From: Cheiracanthium punctorium
Taxonomy: Eukaryota > Arthropoda > Arachnida > Araneae > Cheiracanthiidae
Reading direction: 5' to 3'
Length of the DNA: 64,000 nucleotides
Assembly: GCA_038373885.1 (NCBI GenBank)
Contig: JAWZYV010012362.1
Span: 1-64,000 of the forward strand
Shown one piece after another: positions 32,840 through 44,875 of the stretch (positions are counted from its first letter, which is position 1; each line of letters starts with the position of its first letter). The notes under the pieces are model-generated. The model did no database searches. It worked only from the letters and a program-made list of their open reading frames with translations, and was not told the DNA's origin. The translations under genes were made by a program, and so were the position numbers.

Positions 32840-33706
32840 TTTTACTTCAGTTTTATAAATGCTTATTTTCTCACTGTGTGGACTCGAAAAATAATTCATT
32901 CATTTGAATCTTCCTATAACAAACTCTCTTGGTTCCAGTTAAAAATTTGCTATAGAGAAAATTTCGTTGTACAGAGATTAGAGATTTTTGCAGTTATTTC
33001 AGCAAATATTACAAACTTTTAGTTAATTCGATGTTTAAAGTATTAAATTATGGCTTTCAATTAAAAATAAATTGGTATGTATTACAAATTTTTTAAACTT
33101 ACGGTTTCTTACTTTTCATTGTATAAATGAAAAGTTCAAAAGTAAAGACAATCCACGAATTTAGAGAATAAAATATGTAATGCACTTATGTTTATTTTAC
33201 TTCAAAATTCTTATTTTACATTGTTTTGCATTCTGTGATTTTAAATTTTCATAAAAATATTCACATTTTAAAAGTCCGCTGAAAATAGAGTAAGGCACAT
33301 TTTCTTCCATTTGGAAACCTCTTTTTAATGGTTTTGAATGATTGAAGCATTAAAGTATGATGTGGTTTTGGTCATGAAGCGCAGAGCCTTATTATTATAC
33401 GGGCAAATCGGGATTTTTCTGAAATATTCTTTTTTATATCAAAATTTTATGAAAAATATAACAAATTTCTTAGATTGGGAGCCCCCAAATCTGTCAATGC
33501 CCGGTGCCCCTGTTGGTCATAATCGGGCACTGGTGAAGTGTCTTCATTATCGGAGTCAGTTTCACTTTCCTCGCCTCAATTTTTTTTATCATCTGTTACT
33601 CTTCCCCTAAGTGGTCTGCTCAAAAATTAAAATTTTCTTCAAAACTAACAAGAAAATCAAAGGTAAATCTGAAATATTCGCTATGGGAAGATAAGCTCTT
33701 TGTTAT
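32840..33706. other. Gene-free stretch, left part of pogo-like element
   Basis: AT-rich. The 90-residue frame at 33338 resembles nothing known to me. Copy B's left target duplication (AAGCTCTTTGTTAT) lies at 33693-33706. Confidence 0.5.
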
Positions 33707-33978
33707 GGTTGGTTGGTTGGTTGGTTGGGGTTTAATGGCACAAGGTCCAGAAAGGACAAACTGCGCCAGACTATGTGTATATATAGTAAAACAAAGTTTT
33801 CAAGTAAAAACGTGTTGCGTAAAACATGTAAAGCTAAAATCTTTGAGGTCTAAAATCAGTAAAAGCGAACTGTAGAGAGGTTAAAAGGAGGTAAAATGGA
33901 CAAGGTAAAAGGACAAGGGAAAAAGGACGTCTGGATGGGGGCTCCCATCCAGATACCAGTCAGAGAAAAGTGTACACT
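33707..33978 (-). promoter_or_regulatory. Copy B 3' UTR with two stem-loops
   Basis: Read on the minus strand, the stop is followed by the stem GTATCTGGATGGG / CCCATCCAGAC (33929-33956). Near the end come CTGGCGCAG, GTCC, GGAC and TTGTGCCA (33741-33775), and then the CCAACC tail. The layout is shared with copies C, D, E, G and H. Confidence 0.7.
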
Positions 33979-36900
33979 TTACACTGAGTAAAGAATATTG
34001 ATACGTCGAAGAAATGCAAACAAGTTACGGTGCAGGGTTTCACCCAATATATCGTCAAGTTTAGGATGAGAACAGTTAAAAAATATTGTGTAAAAATTAT
34101 TAAAAGCGGTGCATGAAGTTAAAACATGACTAATGGTAAGGTTGGTATGGCAATGGTGGCACTCCGGGGCAGATTCACCCAGGAGTAGGTGCTTATGTGT
34201 AAGCCTCGTATGACCAATGCGGAGGCGTGTCAAGACCACATCCAGTCTGCGATAGGGATGAGAAGGCCAATGCGTGAGAGCTGGGCGTATAGAATGAAGT
34301 TTGTTCCCAGTTTCACTGTCCCATTTATCGATCCAGATACCTTCTATAATGCTAGAGATGCTACACTTAATGTCGTTATAGGATAGGTTGCCGCTGTACG
34401 GGAGGGTCGCGAGCTTGGCAAGTGTGTCTGCTTTCTCGTTGCCAGCGATCCCAATATGACTGGGTACCCAGCAGAGGAGAATACTGTACCCACGATTTAT
34501 AAGCTGTTTGTACAGACGTAATACTTTAATGATATAGTTGTGGGTAAGGGAGTCAGATTTCAGATTTTCCAGAACACTGAGGGAGTCAGAATAGATTATA
34601 TAATTCTTTGTGTTTTTTCTGGAGATGTACAGAAGGCTTTCATAAATGGCCAGTAATTCGGCTGTAAAGACAGAGCAAAACTGAGGGAGAGTGTAGCTGC
34701 AAGAATAATTATTATTCACGAAGGCAAAGCCAACGTGATTACTGGTTTTAGATCCATCTGTGTAGAGGTCTTCATAACTTTCATATTTATTTCTATGATC
34801 TAAGAACAACTGTTGGTATATTTTGGGGTCAGTATCCTGTTTGATGAAGCCTTCATAGGGCTGAAGGTATGGGATTTGCATTTCGGTCCAGGGTGGGATT
34901 TCATTAGGAGAACAAGAAGAGACTATGGCATCCTGCAACTGGGTACCGACTAGGCTCCTACGGATCCGGAGTCCAAAGGGAGGGGTACATGAAGGGCGAT
35001 GATTGTAAAATCTGTCCAGATGGGTATCTATAAAAGAGTCCTTTAAAGGATGTGAGGAATGAGAGAGTATGCGAAAGTATGTATTCAATGACAGCTTTTG
35101 ATGAGTGAGGGTGAGAGGTGGCTCGTGACAGGTGATGTAAAGACTATTTACAGGTGATGTTCTAAATGCTCCAGAGCAAATGCGTAGTGCTGAATGATGC
35201 ACGGTGTCCAGTTTTTTTAAAACTGACTTGCAAGCAGACCCGTAAGAGCAACAGGCATAGTCTATTTTAGACCGTATCATGGCACGGTATATCCGTAGCA
35301 TGGTGTCACGGTCTGCCCCCCATCTGGTATTAGAAAGTACCTTTAAAATATTCATGGTTTTCTCGCATTTGTTTCGAATATGAGAGACGTGTTTCTTGAA
35401 GGTCAGCTTTTTGTCAAAGTACATGCCTAAGAATTTACTATGCTCTTCTACAGCAATTGTTGTACCATCTAAATGAAGTTCTGGATCTGGATGGATACCC
35501 CGCTTTCGGCAGAAGTGAATGCAAGTAGTTTTTTCTCCCGAGATACTGAAGCCGTTTATACTGCACCATTTTTGGATACGGTTTACAGTAGTTTGAAGCT
35601 GTCGCTCTATGTAACGCATGTCTTGCCCCTGACAGGAGATCTGAAGGTCATCTACATATAAGCTACCTTGCACAGTCGGAGGGAGTTGATTAAGTATGTC
35701 GTTTATTTTTATGGAGAAGAGGGTGACACTAAGAACAGAGCCCTGGGGTACGCCCTCTTCCTGCACATAATTGTCTGATTGAATATCATTGATGCGTACC
35801 TTAAAGTTTCGTAGCGAGAGAAAATTCTTGATAAAGATAGGTAGGTTACCCCGGAAGCCCAGATTATGTAGGTCACGCAGTATACCGTATCTCCATGTGC
35901 GATCGTATGCTTTTTCTATATCAAAAAATATAGAGACGAGATGGTTCCTTCTCAAGAAAGCGTTACGTATTTGAGTCTCTAAAATCAAAATGTTGTCAAT
36001 GGTGGATCTGCCTTTTCGAAATCCACTTTGAAAAGGGTGTATATGGCCCTTGGTTTCGAGAACGTGAACTAGGCGAGCATTTATCATACGCTCCATGATT
36101 TTGCATAAGCAACTTGTGAGGGCTATGGGACGATAATTATTTGGGTTGGTGTTGTCTTTGCCAGGTTTGGGGAAGGGAATGACTATTGCATTTCTCCAAG
36201 AAGATGGAAAGGTGTGCTCATTCCAAATTTTGTTATAGAGTTGCAGAAGGGTTAGTAATGAATCCTGGGAAAGATGTTTTAGCATTTCTGTGGTGATGCC
36301 ATCAGGACCAGGTGAAGTATTAGGTGATTGTTTTAAGCTTCTCTTTAATTCGTGGATAGTGAAGGCGCTATTGTAAGAGAGATGTACGGAGGTTCTAAAG
36401 TTTAATACTTGCCGTTCGGATTGTTGTTTATAAGGTAAAAAGGAATTTGGATAAGAGGTACTGCAGGAAGTATAAGCAAGTGTTTCACCTATGGTGTTTG
36501 CAATATTTTTAGGTTCTGAAATAATGCTGTTGTTGACAGAGAGACAGGATATTGAGTGGTTATTGTAGATTCCCATGATTCTTTTAGTTTTGTCCCATAG
36601 CTCCTTGCTAGAAGTCGACGTGGAAATACTGGAGACGTATTGAATCCAGGATTCTCTTTGAGCTTGTCTCCTTATCCTACGTGCATATGCTTTTGCTTTT
36701 TTAAATTTAAGAAGATTATCAGTGGTGGGGTAGCGACGAAAGGTTCCCCACGCTCTCTGCTGCTGCTTTTTTGCTAAGGCGCATGCCTCATTCCACCACG
36801 GTTTTTTATTTCTACGACAATGTGTGCCCGATTTTGGTATGCTGTGATCTGCTGCATTAAGGATGGTAGAGGTAACCTTGTTGACGACCTCGTCAATGGT

Positions 36901-37656
36901 TCCTTCAATCATATTAGGTAATATTGTCGACAGGGAAGTGAAATTTTGCCAGTCTGCCTTATTATGGATGTATTTTGGTAGAGAAGAGTTAGGTTTGGGG
37001 TTTTGGTACAGAGGTGAGAGAAGAATCGGAAAATGATCGCTATTATGTAGATTACCGGAAACAGAGAAATTGTACATTGGAAGGATCGAGGGTGAACAGA
37101 TGGCAAGGTCTATGGCATGAAAGGATTTAGTTGGGTAGTGGAAGTATGTATTGTCACCATTGTTCATGATGCATAGACAAAAATCTGTCAGTATTTGTTC
37201 TATTTGCTCACCTCTGTTATTTGTGTCTTTGCTGCCCCATAATGGGCTATGTGCATTCATATCACCAAGGAGTATGAATGGAGGAGGAAGTTGTTGAATA
37301 AGGTTACTAAGGGATTTTTGATTGAAAGTTTCATTAGGAGGGAGGTAGATACTGCAGACTGTCGTGAGATGTTTAAGGTGAATACGAGCGGCAACTGCTT
37401 GGAGATTTGTGCTAAGATTGATGGTTATATGAGGATATCTATTGTTTATTATTAGGGCAACACCACCAGAGGCCCTGTCATTGAAATCATAGTCTTTTCG
37501 AAGTATCTTGTAGTTGCGAATATTAGTATGTCTAGTGGTTTTTAGAAAGGTTTCTTGTAGGGCTATGCAGGCGGGATTATGGTCATAAATCAGTGTTTTA
37601 AGATCATCGCTTTTATTTAAAAAACCGTGGCAGTTCCAGGAGAGCAGCAGAGCCAT
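33979..37656 (-). CDS. Copy B ORF2: endonuclease, reverse transcriptase, RNase H, CCHC; intact
   Basis: Open for about 1225 residues from the ATG at 37656. Numbering below counts from the upstream in-frame codon two residues earlier. The AP-type endonuclease (1-240) shows LSWNCHG with N10, LQETF with E37, LLGDMNAHSP with D134 and N136, and NSDH with D209 and H210. RT (about 480-720) shows FFDIEKAYDRTW (D581), EEGVPQGSVLSVTLF and SLYVDDLQI (D671, D672). RNase H (960-1085) shows D969 in LYTDGSK, E1002, D1026 in IIYSDS and D1079 in GNEKAD. A C-x2-C-x7-H-x4-C knuckle lies at 1168-1184. This order fits the I clade. All recognised catalytic residues are present. Confidence 0.96.
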   Translation of the reverse strand: MALLLSWNCHGFLNKSDDLKTLIYDHNPACIALQETFLKTTRHTNIRNYKILRKDYDFNDRASGGVALIINNRYPHITINLSTNLQAVAARIHLKHLTTVCSIYLPPNETFNQKSLSNLIQQLPPPFILLGDMNAHSPLWGSKDTNNRGEQIEQILTDFCLCIMNNGDNTYFHYPTKSFHAIDLAICSPSILPMYNFSVSGNLHNSDHFPILLSPLYQNPKPNSSLPKYIHNKADWQNFTSLSTILPNMIEGTIDEVVNKVTSTILNAADHSIPKSGTHCRRNKKPWWNEACALAKKQQQRAWGTFRRYPTTDNLLKFKKAKAYARRIRRQAQRESWIQYVSSISTSTSSKELWDKTKRIMGIYNNHSISCLSVNNSIISEPKNIANTIGETLAYTSCSTSYPNSFLPYKQQSERQVLNFRTSVHLSYNSAFTIHELKRSLKQSPNTSPGPDGITTEMLKHLSQDSLLTLLQLYNKIWNEHTFPSSWRNAIVIPFPKPGKDNTNPNNYRPIALTSCLCKIMERMINARLVHVLETKGHIHPFQSGFRKGRSTIDNILILETQIRNAFLRRNHLVSIFFDIEKAYDRTWRYGILRDLHNLGFRGNLPIFIKNFLSLRNFKVRINDIQSDNYVQEEGVPQGSVLSVTLFSIKINDILNQLPPTVQGSLYVDDLQISCQGQDMRYIERQLQTTVNRIQKWCSINGFSISGEKTTCIHFCRKRGIHPDPELHLDGTTIAVEEHSKFLGMYFDKKLTFKKHVSHIRNKCEKTMNILKVLSNTRWGADRDTMLRIYRAMIRSKIDYACCSYGSACKSVLKKLDTVHHSALRICSGAFRTSPVNSLYITCHEPPLTLTHQKLSLNTYFRILSHSSHPLKDSFIDTHLDRFYNHRPSCTPPFGLRIRRSLVGTQLQDAIVSSCSPNEIPPWTEMQIPYLQPYEGFIKQDTDPKIYQQLFLDHRNKYESYEDLYTDGSKTSNHVGFAFVNNNYSCSYTLPQFCSVFTAELLAIYESLLYISRKNTKNYIIYSDSLSVLENLKSDSLTHNYIIKVLRLYKQLINRGYSILLCWVPSHIGIAGNEKADTLAKLATLPYSGNLSYNDIKCSISSIIEGIWIDKWDSETGNKLHSIRPALTHWPSHPYRRLDVVLTRLRIGHTRLTHKHLLLGESAPECHHCHTNLTISHVLTSCTAFNNFYTIFFNCSHPKLDDILGETLHRNLFAFLRRINILYSV

Positions 37657-37658
37657 TA

Positions 37659-38874
37659 TCAAGTTGTGTTAGGGATAATTGATAACTTCTTATTAATCCC
37701 CGAAGGTTGAGGTGGGGTACTAGGGATGAGATCATCATCCATTGCACTGTCTGTAATGTCAGAGTCCGATGGAGACAAGCGGAGGATAGTATCATCAATG
37801 GGCCGTTGTGGTGGGATGTTTTTCATTCTGGATTTGTTATATTTGGACCTGTAAGCTGAGGATTTTTTGATTTGTGGCCGGCCTGCAGATGCACTTTTCT
37901 TTGTTGTGTTTTTGTGGTTTCCTATGTTAGAGTGATTCTTATTAGAAACAGGTTTAGCTATTGGAGTTGAAGTAAAAGAAGAAACAGGTATTGGTTTCGG
38001 TGGATCGGTTTGAATTGCTACGGATTTTGTTGATTTTGTCACTGCGGCATAAGACAGACCTGGTTTAGGGGTACGGCTTTCAACTATTTTACGGGCTTCA
38101 GGATAAGAGAGTTTTTGAGAGGCCCGCAGTGATTGAATTTCTTTTTCAAATGCCCATTTCGGGCATGACTTTGAATACGATGGATGTTCCTGTTTGCAGT
38201 TTACACATTTTGCAACTGCAGAGCAGGTGGCACTGTCGTGGTCAGAGGCACCACAACGAGCGCAGGCCGGTGATCCACGACAGGAGGTTTTAGTATGACC
38301 GAACTTTTGACACTGGAAGCAACGGATAGGATTTGGTACGTATGGTCTAACGGGACATAATACATAGCCGGCTTTAATATGGGATGGAATAGTGGGAGAC
38401 TGAAAGGTTAAGACAATGTGTTTTGTATTAATAAGTTGGCTATTGCGACGAATAGTGATTCGACGGACAGCGCACACGCTGTCCTCACTCAGGTTTTCTA
38501 ATAGTTCGGCTTCAGAGCAGTGTACAAGGTCGGGTTCTGATATAACTCCTCTTGATGTGTTTAGGGATGTATGAGGGGACACTGTAACAGATTTTGGCCC
38601 AAAGTTCGTTATTTTCTTGATTTTTGATGCTTGTCTATTGTTGGACACCTCTACTAGAAGGTCTCCAGATCTTAGTTTTTTTACTTTTTTTACTTCACCT
38701 ACATTGGCTGCAATGCATTTGTGTATAAGGAATGGCGATGTTTCGTTAAAGCCTCCTTCAATACAGTGTATAATGAAGAATCGAGCATTAGTGTTTGAAA
38801 TTTGAGGATCCGTGTTATCATTGGTAATAGGTAGCGGAACGTTGACGAGAGATGAAGAATTTTTTTTTATCCAT
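37659..38874 (-). pseudogene. Copy B ORF1, CCHC nucleic-acid-binding protein, one frameshift
   Basis: ORF1 starts at ATGGATAAAAAAAAATTC (38874). With the nine A as given the frame closes after 18 codons. The remainder stays open in the next frame to the stop at 37659-37661, so the only defect is one base in that run. The product would be about 404 residues: NTNARFFIIHCIEGGFNETS and RSGDLLVEV near the N-terminus, then an RRM-like region. Three zinc knuckles follow: CFQCQKFGHTKTSC, CARCGASDHDSATC and CVNCKQEHPSYSKSC. A basic, Ser/Thr-rich tail follows. The stop lies two bases before the ORF2 ATG. A homopolymer sequencing error would make it intact. Confidence 0.85.
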
Positions 38875-39421
38875 GTTGGAGGAATTGAGATTCGGACCCG
38901 ACCGCACCACCCACCACGGAGCCCAACGAGGGGGTGTGCAATTGCACACCAGTGCTAGTCGGGTCTATACGCGCACAGTGAATCCCTTAGGCAGCATCCA
39001 CCCTTAACGACGTGCCCAGTAGATGACCGATTGCTTGATCCCTAGCAGTTGATCGAAATCAGTACCACCAGCCGATTGATACACAGGGGAACGCTGTGTA
39101 CCTCCCGTTTACCCGAAGCCGAGGCCAAAGTAATGTGTTGGAGAAGACCCCTCAATTACCAGGATCCCCATTTCCGGGGACACGGGTCTCCACGCACGGC
39201 AAACACGTGGGCAGTTTTCCGCCAATAGAAGCTGATGGCACAGAGTGGCCACAGCTTCTGAAGGGGGGCCCTCACTTCCTGAGAAGAAACCACACCGAGG
39301 GAGAAGTGAAAGGAAACAGCAGAAGCAGAGAGGAGGGTAGAAAGTAGAGGAGCGAAAGATCGCTGGGGCCCCGGGATTGCGACACCCGTGAAAACCTAAA
39401 GAAGGTCTTCCCCCTGAGGGG

Positions 39422-39760
39422 AAGCTCTTTGTTATATGGAGAATGTTTATAATGTTATTTAAGCCTTAAAGCTATGTTTCCATGAAAAATTTCGCTATAG
39501 GGAGAAATTCGTTGTAAGGAGACTTCGTTATAGGGAGATTCTATTGTATATATAGGCTTTTGATATCGTTGGAGAAAGTCTAGCTTTAAATATAGATTTC
39601 ACACTTAAGAGACATGCTTTAAATTTTTATTTAAAAAAATTGGCGCAATGATATCTAATTTGGCTTGGGTATGATATACGTACATAATACTGTATAGTTT
39701 ATACGTTATCACAATTTAATGCTGTTTAAGTAATCTAAAAAATATTTCTATATCTGAAAG
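39422..39760. other. Gene-free gap between copies B and C
   Basis: Holds the right part of the pogo-like element up to 39547 and about 210 bp of AT-rich sequence without features. Confidence 0.6.
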
Positions 39761-39961
39761 GTTGGTTGGTTGAGGTTTATTGGCACAAAATCCAGCAAGG
39801 ATATGCTGCACCAGACGAGGATAAAAAATGAAAAAATACCTTGATAAAAAGATAAAGGCTAAAAGACATGACTAGTAATAAAGGATAAAAGCAACCATTA
39901 GTAAAAATTGTGAGTAGGCTTGTCTGGATGGGGTACCCCATCCAGTCAAACAAGTCTTTAT
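39761..39961 (-). promoter_or_regulatory. Copy C 3' UTR with stem-loop
   Basis: Short 3' UTR. The stem CTGGATGGGG / CCCCATCCAG (39921-39949) is kept although its flanks differ from the other copies. The terminal hairpin is CTGGTGCAGCATATCCTTGC-type, and the element ends in CCAACC repeats. Confidence 0.65.
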
Positions 39962-42900
39962 TCATATCAAAAAAAGAAGGCTAATATGCCTGAGGAAGCG
40001 GAACAGGTTTTTATGTGGAGTTTCACCTAAAATTTCTTCAAGTACGGGATAAGAACAGTTAAAATAAGTCTGGTAAAAAGAGTTAAAAGCTTTACAGGCA
40101 GTTAAAACATGACGGATGGTTAGATGTGTGTTGCAATGAGAACAGTGTGGTGCAGGTTCACCGAAAAGCAGATAATTATGGGCGAGTCTCGTATGACCTA
40201 TCCGTAGGCGTGTCAAAATGACGTCAAACTTGCGGCTAGGATGAGATGACCAGTGAGTGATGGATGGTCGTATGGTGTGCAGTTTATTGTCTATTTCGCC
40301 ATTCCATTCGTTCATCCAGCTGTCTTTGATTAAGATAGAGATGCCGAGTTTGATATCCTCGAAAGGTATGTCACCGGTGTAGGACATCGAAGCTTGCCTA
40401 GCTGCCACGTCTGCTCTTTCATTACCTGGAATTCCAGTATGACTAGGCACCCAACATAACAGGATACTGAAACCATGGTTAGTGAGGTGATGGTATTCAC
40501 GTAGAACTTTGTCCACATAGCTATGTTTGACTGAACCTGATTTAAGGCATTCCAGCACACTTAATGAGTCCGTATAAATGATAACATTTTTTCTTCTGAT
40601 TTCTGATATATACAAGAGGCTTTCATAGATAGCTAAAAGTTCGGCTGTGAAGATGGAGCAGTAGGAGGGGAGGGTGTAACTGTGAGCACAAGTACCACTG
40701 ATGTACGCAAAGCCTACGTGATTCCCTGATTTTGAGCCGTCCGTGTAAAGTTCTTGATAGCTAGGGTAATGGTCTTTGTGGTTATGAAAGAGTTGTTGAT
40801 AGATTTGGGGATTGGTGCTTTCTTTTGCGAAGCCTCTGAAAGGCTGCAAAAACGAAATGTGCAAGGTTTCCCAGGGTGTAGTTTCAAAAGGAGAGCAGGG
40901 AGAGACAATAGTGTTCGATAATTGGGTACCAGCAAGACTTCGACGAATCCTGAGACCAAATGAAGGAGTACAGGAGGGACGACTTTGATAAAGACGATCC
41001 AGATGATTATCTAAAATGGAATTCCTGAGAGGGTGTGAAGGGTATGAGAGAATGCGAAAATAAGTGTTGATGGACAGTCTATGACGAGTATGAGTGAGGG
41101 ATGGTTCATGACAAGTGATGTAAAGGCTTTGTATGGGAGATGTTCTAAAGGCTCCCGAACAAATGCGTAGTGCAGTGTGGTGCACAGTTTCAAGTTTTTT
41201 TAAGTTTGACTTACAAGCTGACCCATAGGTGCAGCAGGCGTAGTCCATTTTGGAGTGGATGACAGAACGGTAAATTCGTATTAGTGTATCACGTTCTGCT
41301 CCCCATGAGGTGTTACTGAGTACTTTCAGTATGTTTAAATTTCTTTCACACTTAGTACGGGTATGAGAGATATGTTTCGCAAAAGTTAGTTTTTTATCAA
41401 GATAAACACCAAGAAATTTGGTGGAGTCAAGTACATCGATTTTTGAAGGACCCAAGAAAAGTTCTGGATCAGGATGTATCCCACGCTTCCGGCAAAAATG
41501 CACAGAATTTGTCTTGTCACTAGAAATGTTAAAACCGTTGTTGTTGCACCATTTATGGATACGGTTGATCGTATTTTGTAGTTGCCGCTCAATAAAACCC
41601 ATGTCCTTCCCCTGACAGGAAACCTGTAGATCGTCAACGTATAAGCTGCCGAGGACAGTCGGGGAAGTTGTTTTAATATGGCGTTTATTTTCATGGAGAA
41701 AAGAGTGACGCTTAAAACAGAGCCCTGTGGAACACCCTCCTCTTGCACAAAATTGTCGGACAGAGTGCCATTTATGTGTACCCTGAAGTTTCTGAGGGAA
41801 AGGAAGTTCTTTATAAATGTGGGCAGGTTGCCACGGAGGCCTGACTTGTGGAGGTCCCGGAGGATACCATACCTCCACGTCCGATCATAAGCTTTTTCCA
41901 TGTCGAAAAAGACTGACACCAGATGGTTCCTCTGTAGGAAAGCATTACGTATATGTGTCTCCAAATGTAAAATATTATCGATAGTGGATCTACCTTTACA
42001 AAAACCACTCTGAAAAGGGTGTATATGGCCCTCTGTTTCCCGGACGTAGACCAGGCGGGTGTTTATCATCCTTTCCAGAAGTTTGCATAGGCAACTAGTA
42101 AGGGCTATAGGACGGTAGTTATGGGGGTTAGTGGCATCTTTTCCTGGTTTGAGAATAGGAATAATGATGGCATTTCTCCAAGAGGAGGGAAAGGCATGCT
42201 CAGTCCAAATTCTATTGTAGAAGTGTAAAAGGTTTAATAAGGAGTCAGGAGAGATGTGCTTCAGCATTTCGTAGGTAATGCCATCAGGACCTGGTGATGT
42301 GTTGGATGATTGTCTTAAGCTTTTATTCAGTTCATGGATTGTGAAGAGGCTATTGTAAGATTGGTTTGATGAGGTATTAAATTTTAAAGTCTGCCATTCA
42401 GTCTGGCGTTTATAAGAGAGAAAAGGTTTTGGGTAAGAGGTACTGCAGGTGGTTAAAGCAAGTGCTTCCCCAATAGCATTTGCTATGTCTTTTGTTTTGG
42501 ATATGATGCCATTTTTAGTGGATAGACAGGAGATTGAGTGGTTTGTGTAGATACCCAATGCTCTTTTAGTTTTCGTCCATAGCTCCTTAGTGGTGGTTGA
42601 AGTGGAGATACTAGAGACATACTGCCTCCAGGAATCTTTCTGAGATTGCCGCCTGATTTTACGTGCATTTGCCTTTGCCTTCTTGTAAGCAATTAGATTT
42701 TCAGTTGTAGGATACCGGTGGAAGATACCCCAGGCTTTGCCCTGCTGCTTTCTGGCGAGAAGGCATGCATCATTCCACCACGGTTTTTTGTGTTTTCTGG
42801 TACCAGTACTTGATTTTGGGATGCTGTTATCTGCTGCTTTAATAATAATATGGGTAACACTGCCGACGACCTTGTCTATAGTACCTTCAATGACCTTCGA

Positions 42901-43637
42901 GGAGATAACGGATTGAGCAGTGAAGGTGTGCCAGTCAGCTTTCTCATAGATATAGTGAGAGGTGTTATAATTTCGATTAGAAATCTGATATAATGGAGAG
43001 AGAAAAACAGGAAAATGGTCACTGTTATGTAAGTCACTAGAGACAGAGAAATTAAATAATGGGAGAATTGATGGAGAGCAGATGGCAAGATCTAGGGCAT
43101 GGAAGGATTTTGTTGGTAGATGAAAGTATGTAGTGTCACCATTATTCATAAGGCACAGTGTGAAATCTGTTAAGAGTTGTTCGATTTGTCGTCCTCTAAA
43201 GTTAATATTTTTGCTTCCCCACAAGGGGCTATGAGCATTCATGTCCCCAAGGAGGATAAACGGAGGGGGGAGTTGCTGTATTAAACTGTTGAGGGAATTT
43301 TGGTTGATGTCGTCAGTGGGCGGGAGATAGATACTGCATACAGTGGTGAGCTGGTGAAGGTGAACGCGAGCAGCTATGGCTTGTAAGTTGGAGTTAAGGT
43401 TGACTGCCTGGTAGGGATAGTTATTGTTGATGAGTAGGGCAACTCCACCGGAGGCTCTGTCATTATGCTCATAGTCTTTTCGGAGGATCGTATAGTTGCG
43501 AATGTTTGTCTGTCTACTGGCTTTGAGAAATGTTTCCTGGAGGGCTAAACAAGCAGGATTATGATTATAGATCAGATTTTTCAGGTCGTCAATTTTATGT
43601 ACAAAACCGTGGCAATTCCAAGAAAGCAGAAGGGCCA
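39962..43637 (-). pseudogene. Copy C ORF2 (EN-RT-RNase H-CCHC), one frameshift
   Basis: From MALLLSWNCHGFVHKIDDLK the frame is open through the endonuclease (LQETFLK, LLGDMNAHSPLWGSKN, ALDLAICSPS, NSDHFPV) and RT motifs FFDMEKAYDRTWRYG and EEGVPQGSVLSVTLF. At about 41664 one C is missing from a C run, shifting the frame just before SLYVDDLQVSCQGKD. The second frame is open to the end with ELYTDGSKSGNHVGFAY, IIYTDSLSVL, CWVPSHTGIPGNERADVAA and CSHCNTHLTIRHVLTAC. A single-base repair would give a full-length ORF, so this copy is either young or the base is a sequencing artefact. Confidence 0.9.
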
Positions 43638-43640
43638 TAA

Positions 43641-44875
43641 TTATGTGAGATTGGGGATTATGCAAGGTTCACTCATAATCCCCGAGGGTTCAGATGTAGG
43701 AATTAAGATTTCATCGTCCATTTCTTTGTCAGATATGTCTGAGTCTGTTGGTTCCAAATGTAGGATAGAGTCGTCATAGGTGGCTGTGGAGGGATATGCT
43801 TTATTCTGGATTTATTATATTTTGTTCGGTATACAGAAGATTTTTTTATCTGAGGTCGGCTTGGGTTGAGACTTTGAGAAGTTTTCTTGGGAATGTTTTT
43901 TTGCAAGGCTATGGAAGATTTACTTTGAGTAAGAGTTGGGTGTTTAGCTATTGAAGTTGTTGAGAATGGGGTGGGTATCGATTGTGGTGGATCAGTTTGG
44001 ATTGCTATTGATTTTGTTGATTTTGTTACTGCTGCATACGACAGACCAGGCTTAGGGGTACAGTTTTCTACTATTTTACGGGCTTCAGGATAAGAGAGTC
44101 TTTGAGAGGCACACAGGGACTGAATTTCTTTTTCGAATACCCATTTTGGGCATGACTTGGATTATGACGGATGTTCCTGTTTGCAGTTTACACATTTTGC
44201 AACTGCTGAGCAGGTGTCGCTGTCATGGCCGGAGGCACCGCAGCGGGCGCAGGCCGGAGATCCACGACAGGACGTTTTTGTATGACCGAACTTTTGACAC
44301 TGGAAGAAACGAATAGGATTTGGAATGTATGGGCTTACGGGACAGAATAGATAGCCTGCTTTAATATGGGATGGAATAGTGGGTGACTGAAAAGTTAAGA
44401 CAATGTGTTTAGTGTTGATTGTTTGATTATTGCGCCGAATAGTGATGCGACGGACAGCACATACACTTTCGTCTCTCAGATTTTCTAGTATTTCAGCTTC
44501 AGAGCAGTGTAAAAGTTCGGGTTCAGATATGACTCCTCTTGATGTGTTTAGGGAGGTATGAGGTGATACTGTAAAGGATTTTAGCCCAAAGTCTTTGATT
44601 TTTATTATTTTTGAAGCTTGTCTATTGCTGGTAACTTCTACAAGAAGGTCTCCAGATCTTAGTTTTTTTACTTTTTTCACTTCACCTACATTGGCTGTGA
44701 TACATTTGTGTATAAGAAATGGCGATGTTTCATGAAAGTTTCCTTCGACACTGTGGATGATGAAAAATCGAGCGTTTGTGTTAGACCGTTGCAAATCCAT
44801 GTTGTCCTTGGTACTTGTTAGCATAGCGTTGGCAACTGAAGATGGATTGGGAGAGGAAGAAAATTTCGAAGCCAT
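43641..44875 (-). pseudogene. Copy C ORF1, CCHC protein, nonsense and frameshift
   Basis: The start is the ATG at 44875 (MASKFSSSPNPSSVANAMLT). The frame contains ARFFIIHSVEGNFHETSPFL, RSGDLLVEVTSNRQASK and the knuckles FFQCQKFGHTKTSC (first Cys replaced by Phe), CARCGASGHDSDTC and CVNCKQEHPS. It then hits TAA at 44161-44163, where copy B has a Tyr codon. The rest continues in frame (SKSCPKWVFEKEIQSL) until a frameshift near 43785. The natural stop TAA (43643-43641) is two bases from the ORF2 ATG. Confidence 0.85.

Larger units (their letters stand above)
33707..39421 (-). mobile_element. I-like non-LTR copy B, full length, perfect 14-bp duplication
   Basis: 5.7-kb full-length copy on the minus strand. 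The 14-bp direct repeat AAGCTCTTTGTTAT flanks it exactly (33693-33706 and 39422-39435). The 5' end reads CCCCTCAGGGGGAAGACC and the 3' end has a TTGG-type tail (CCAA on the element strand). ORF2 is unbroken and ORF1 is broken by a single base in an A run. A perfect duplication and near-intact ORFs mark it as the youngest-looking copy here. Confidence 0.95.
32901..39547. mobile_element. pogo/Tigger-like element interrupted by copy B
   Basis: The left end contains GAATCTTCCTATAACAAACT. The right end, reverse-complemented, reads CAATAGAATCTCCCTATAAC followed by GAAGTCTCC. Both continue with a second block of CTATAGMGAAAATTTCGTTGT-like sequence (left 32950-32975, right 39490-39515). Without copy B the element is about 0.93 kb and non-coding. 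The left boundary is approximate and a TA duplication is clear only on the right (39547-39548). Confidence 0.5.
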
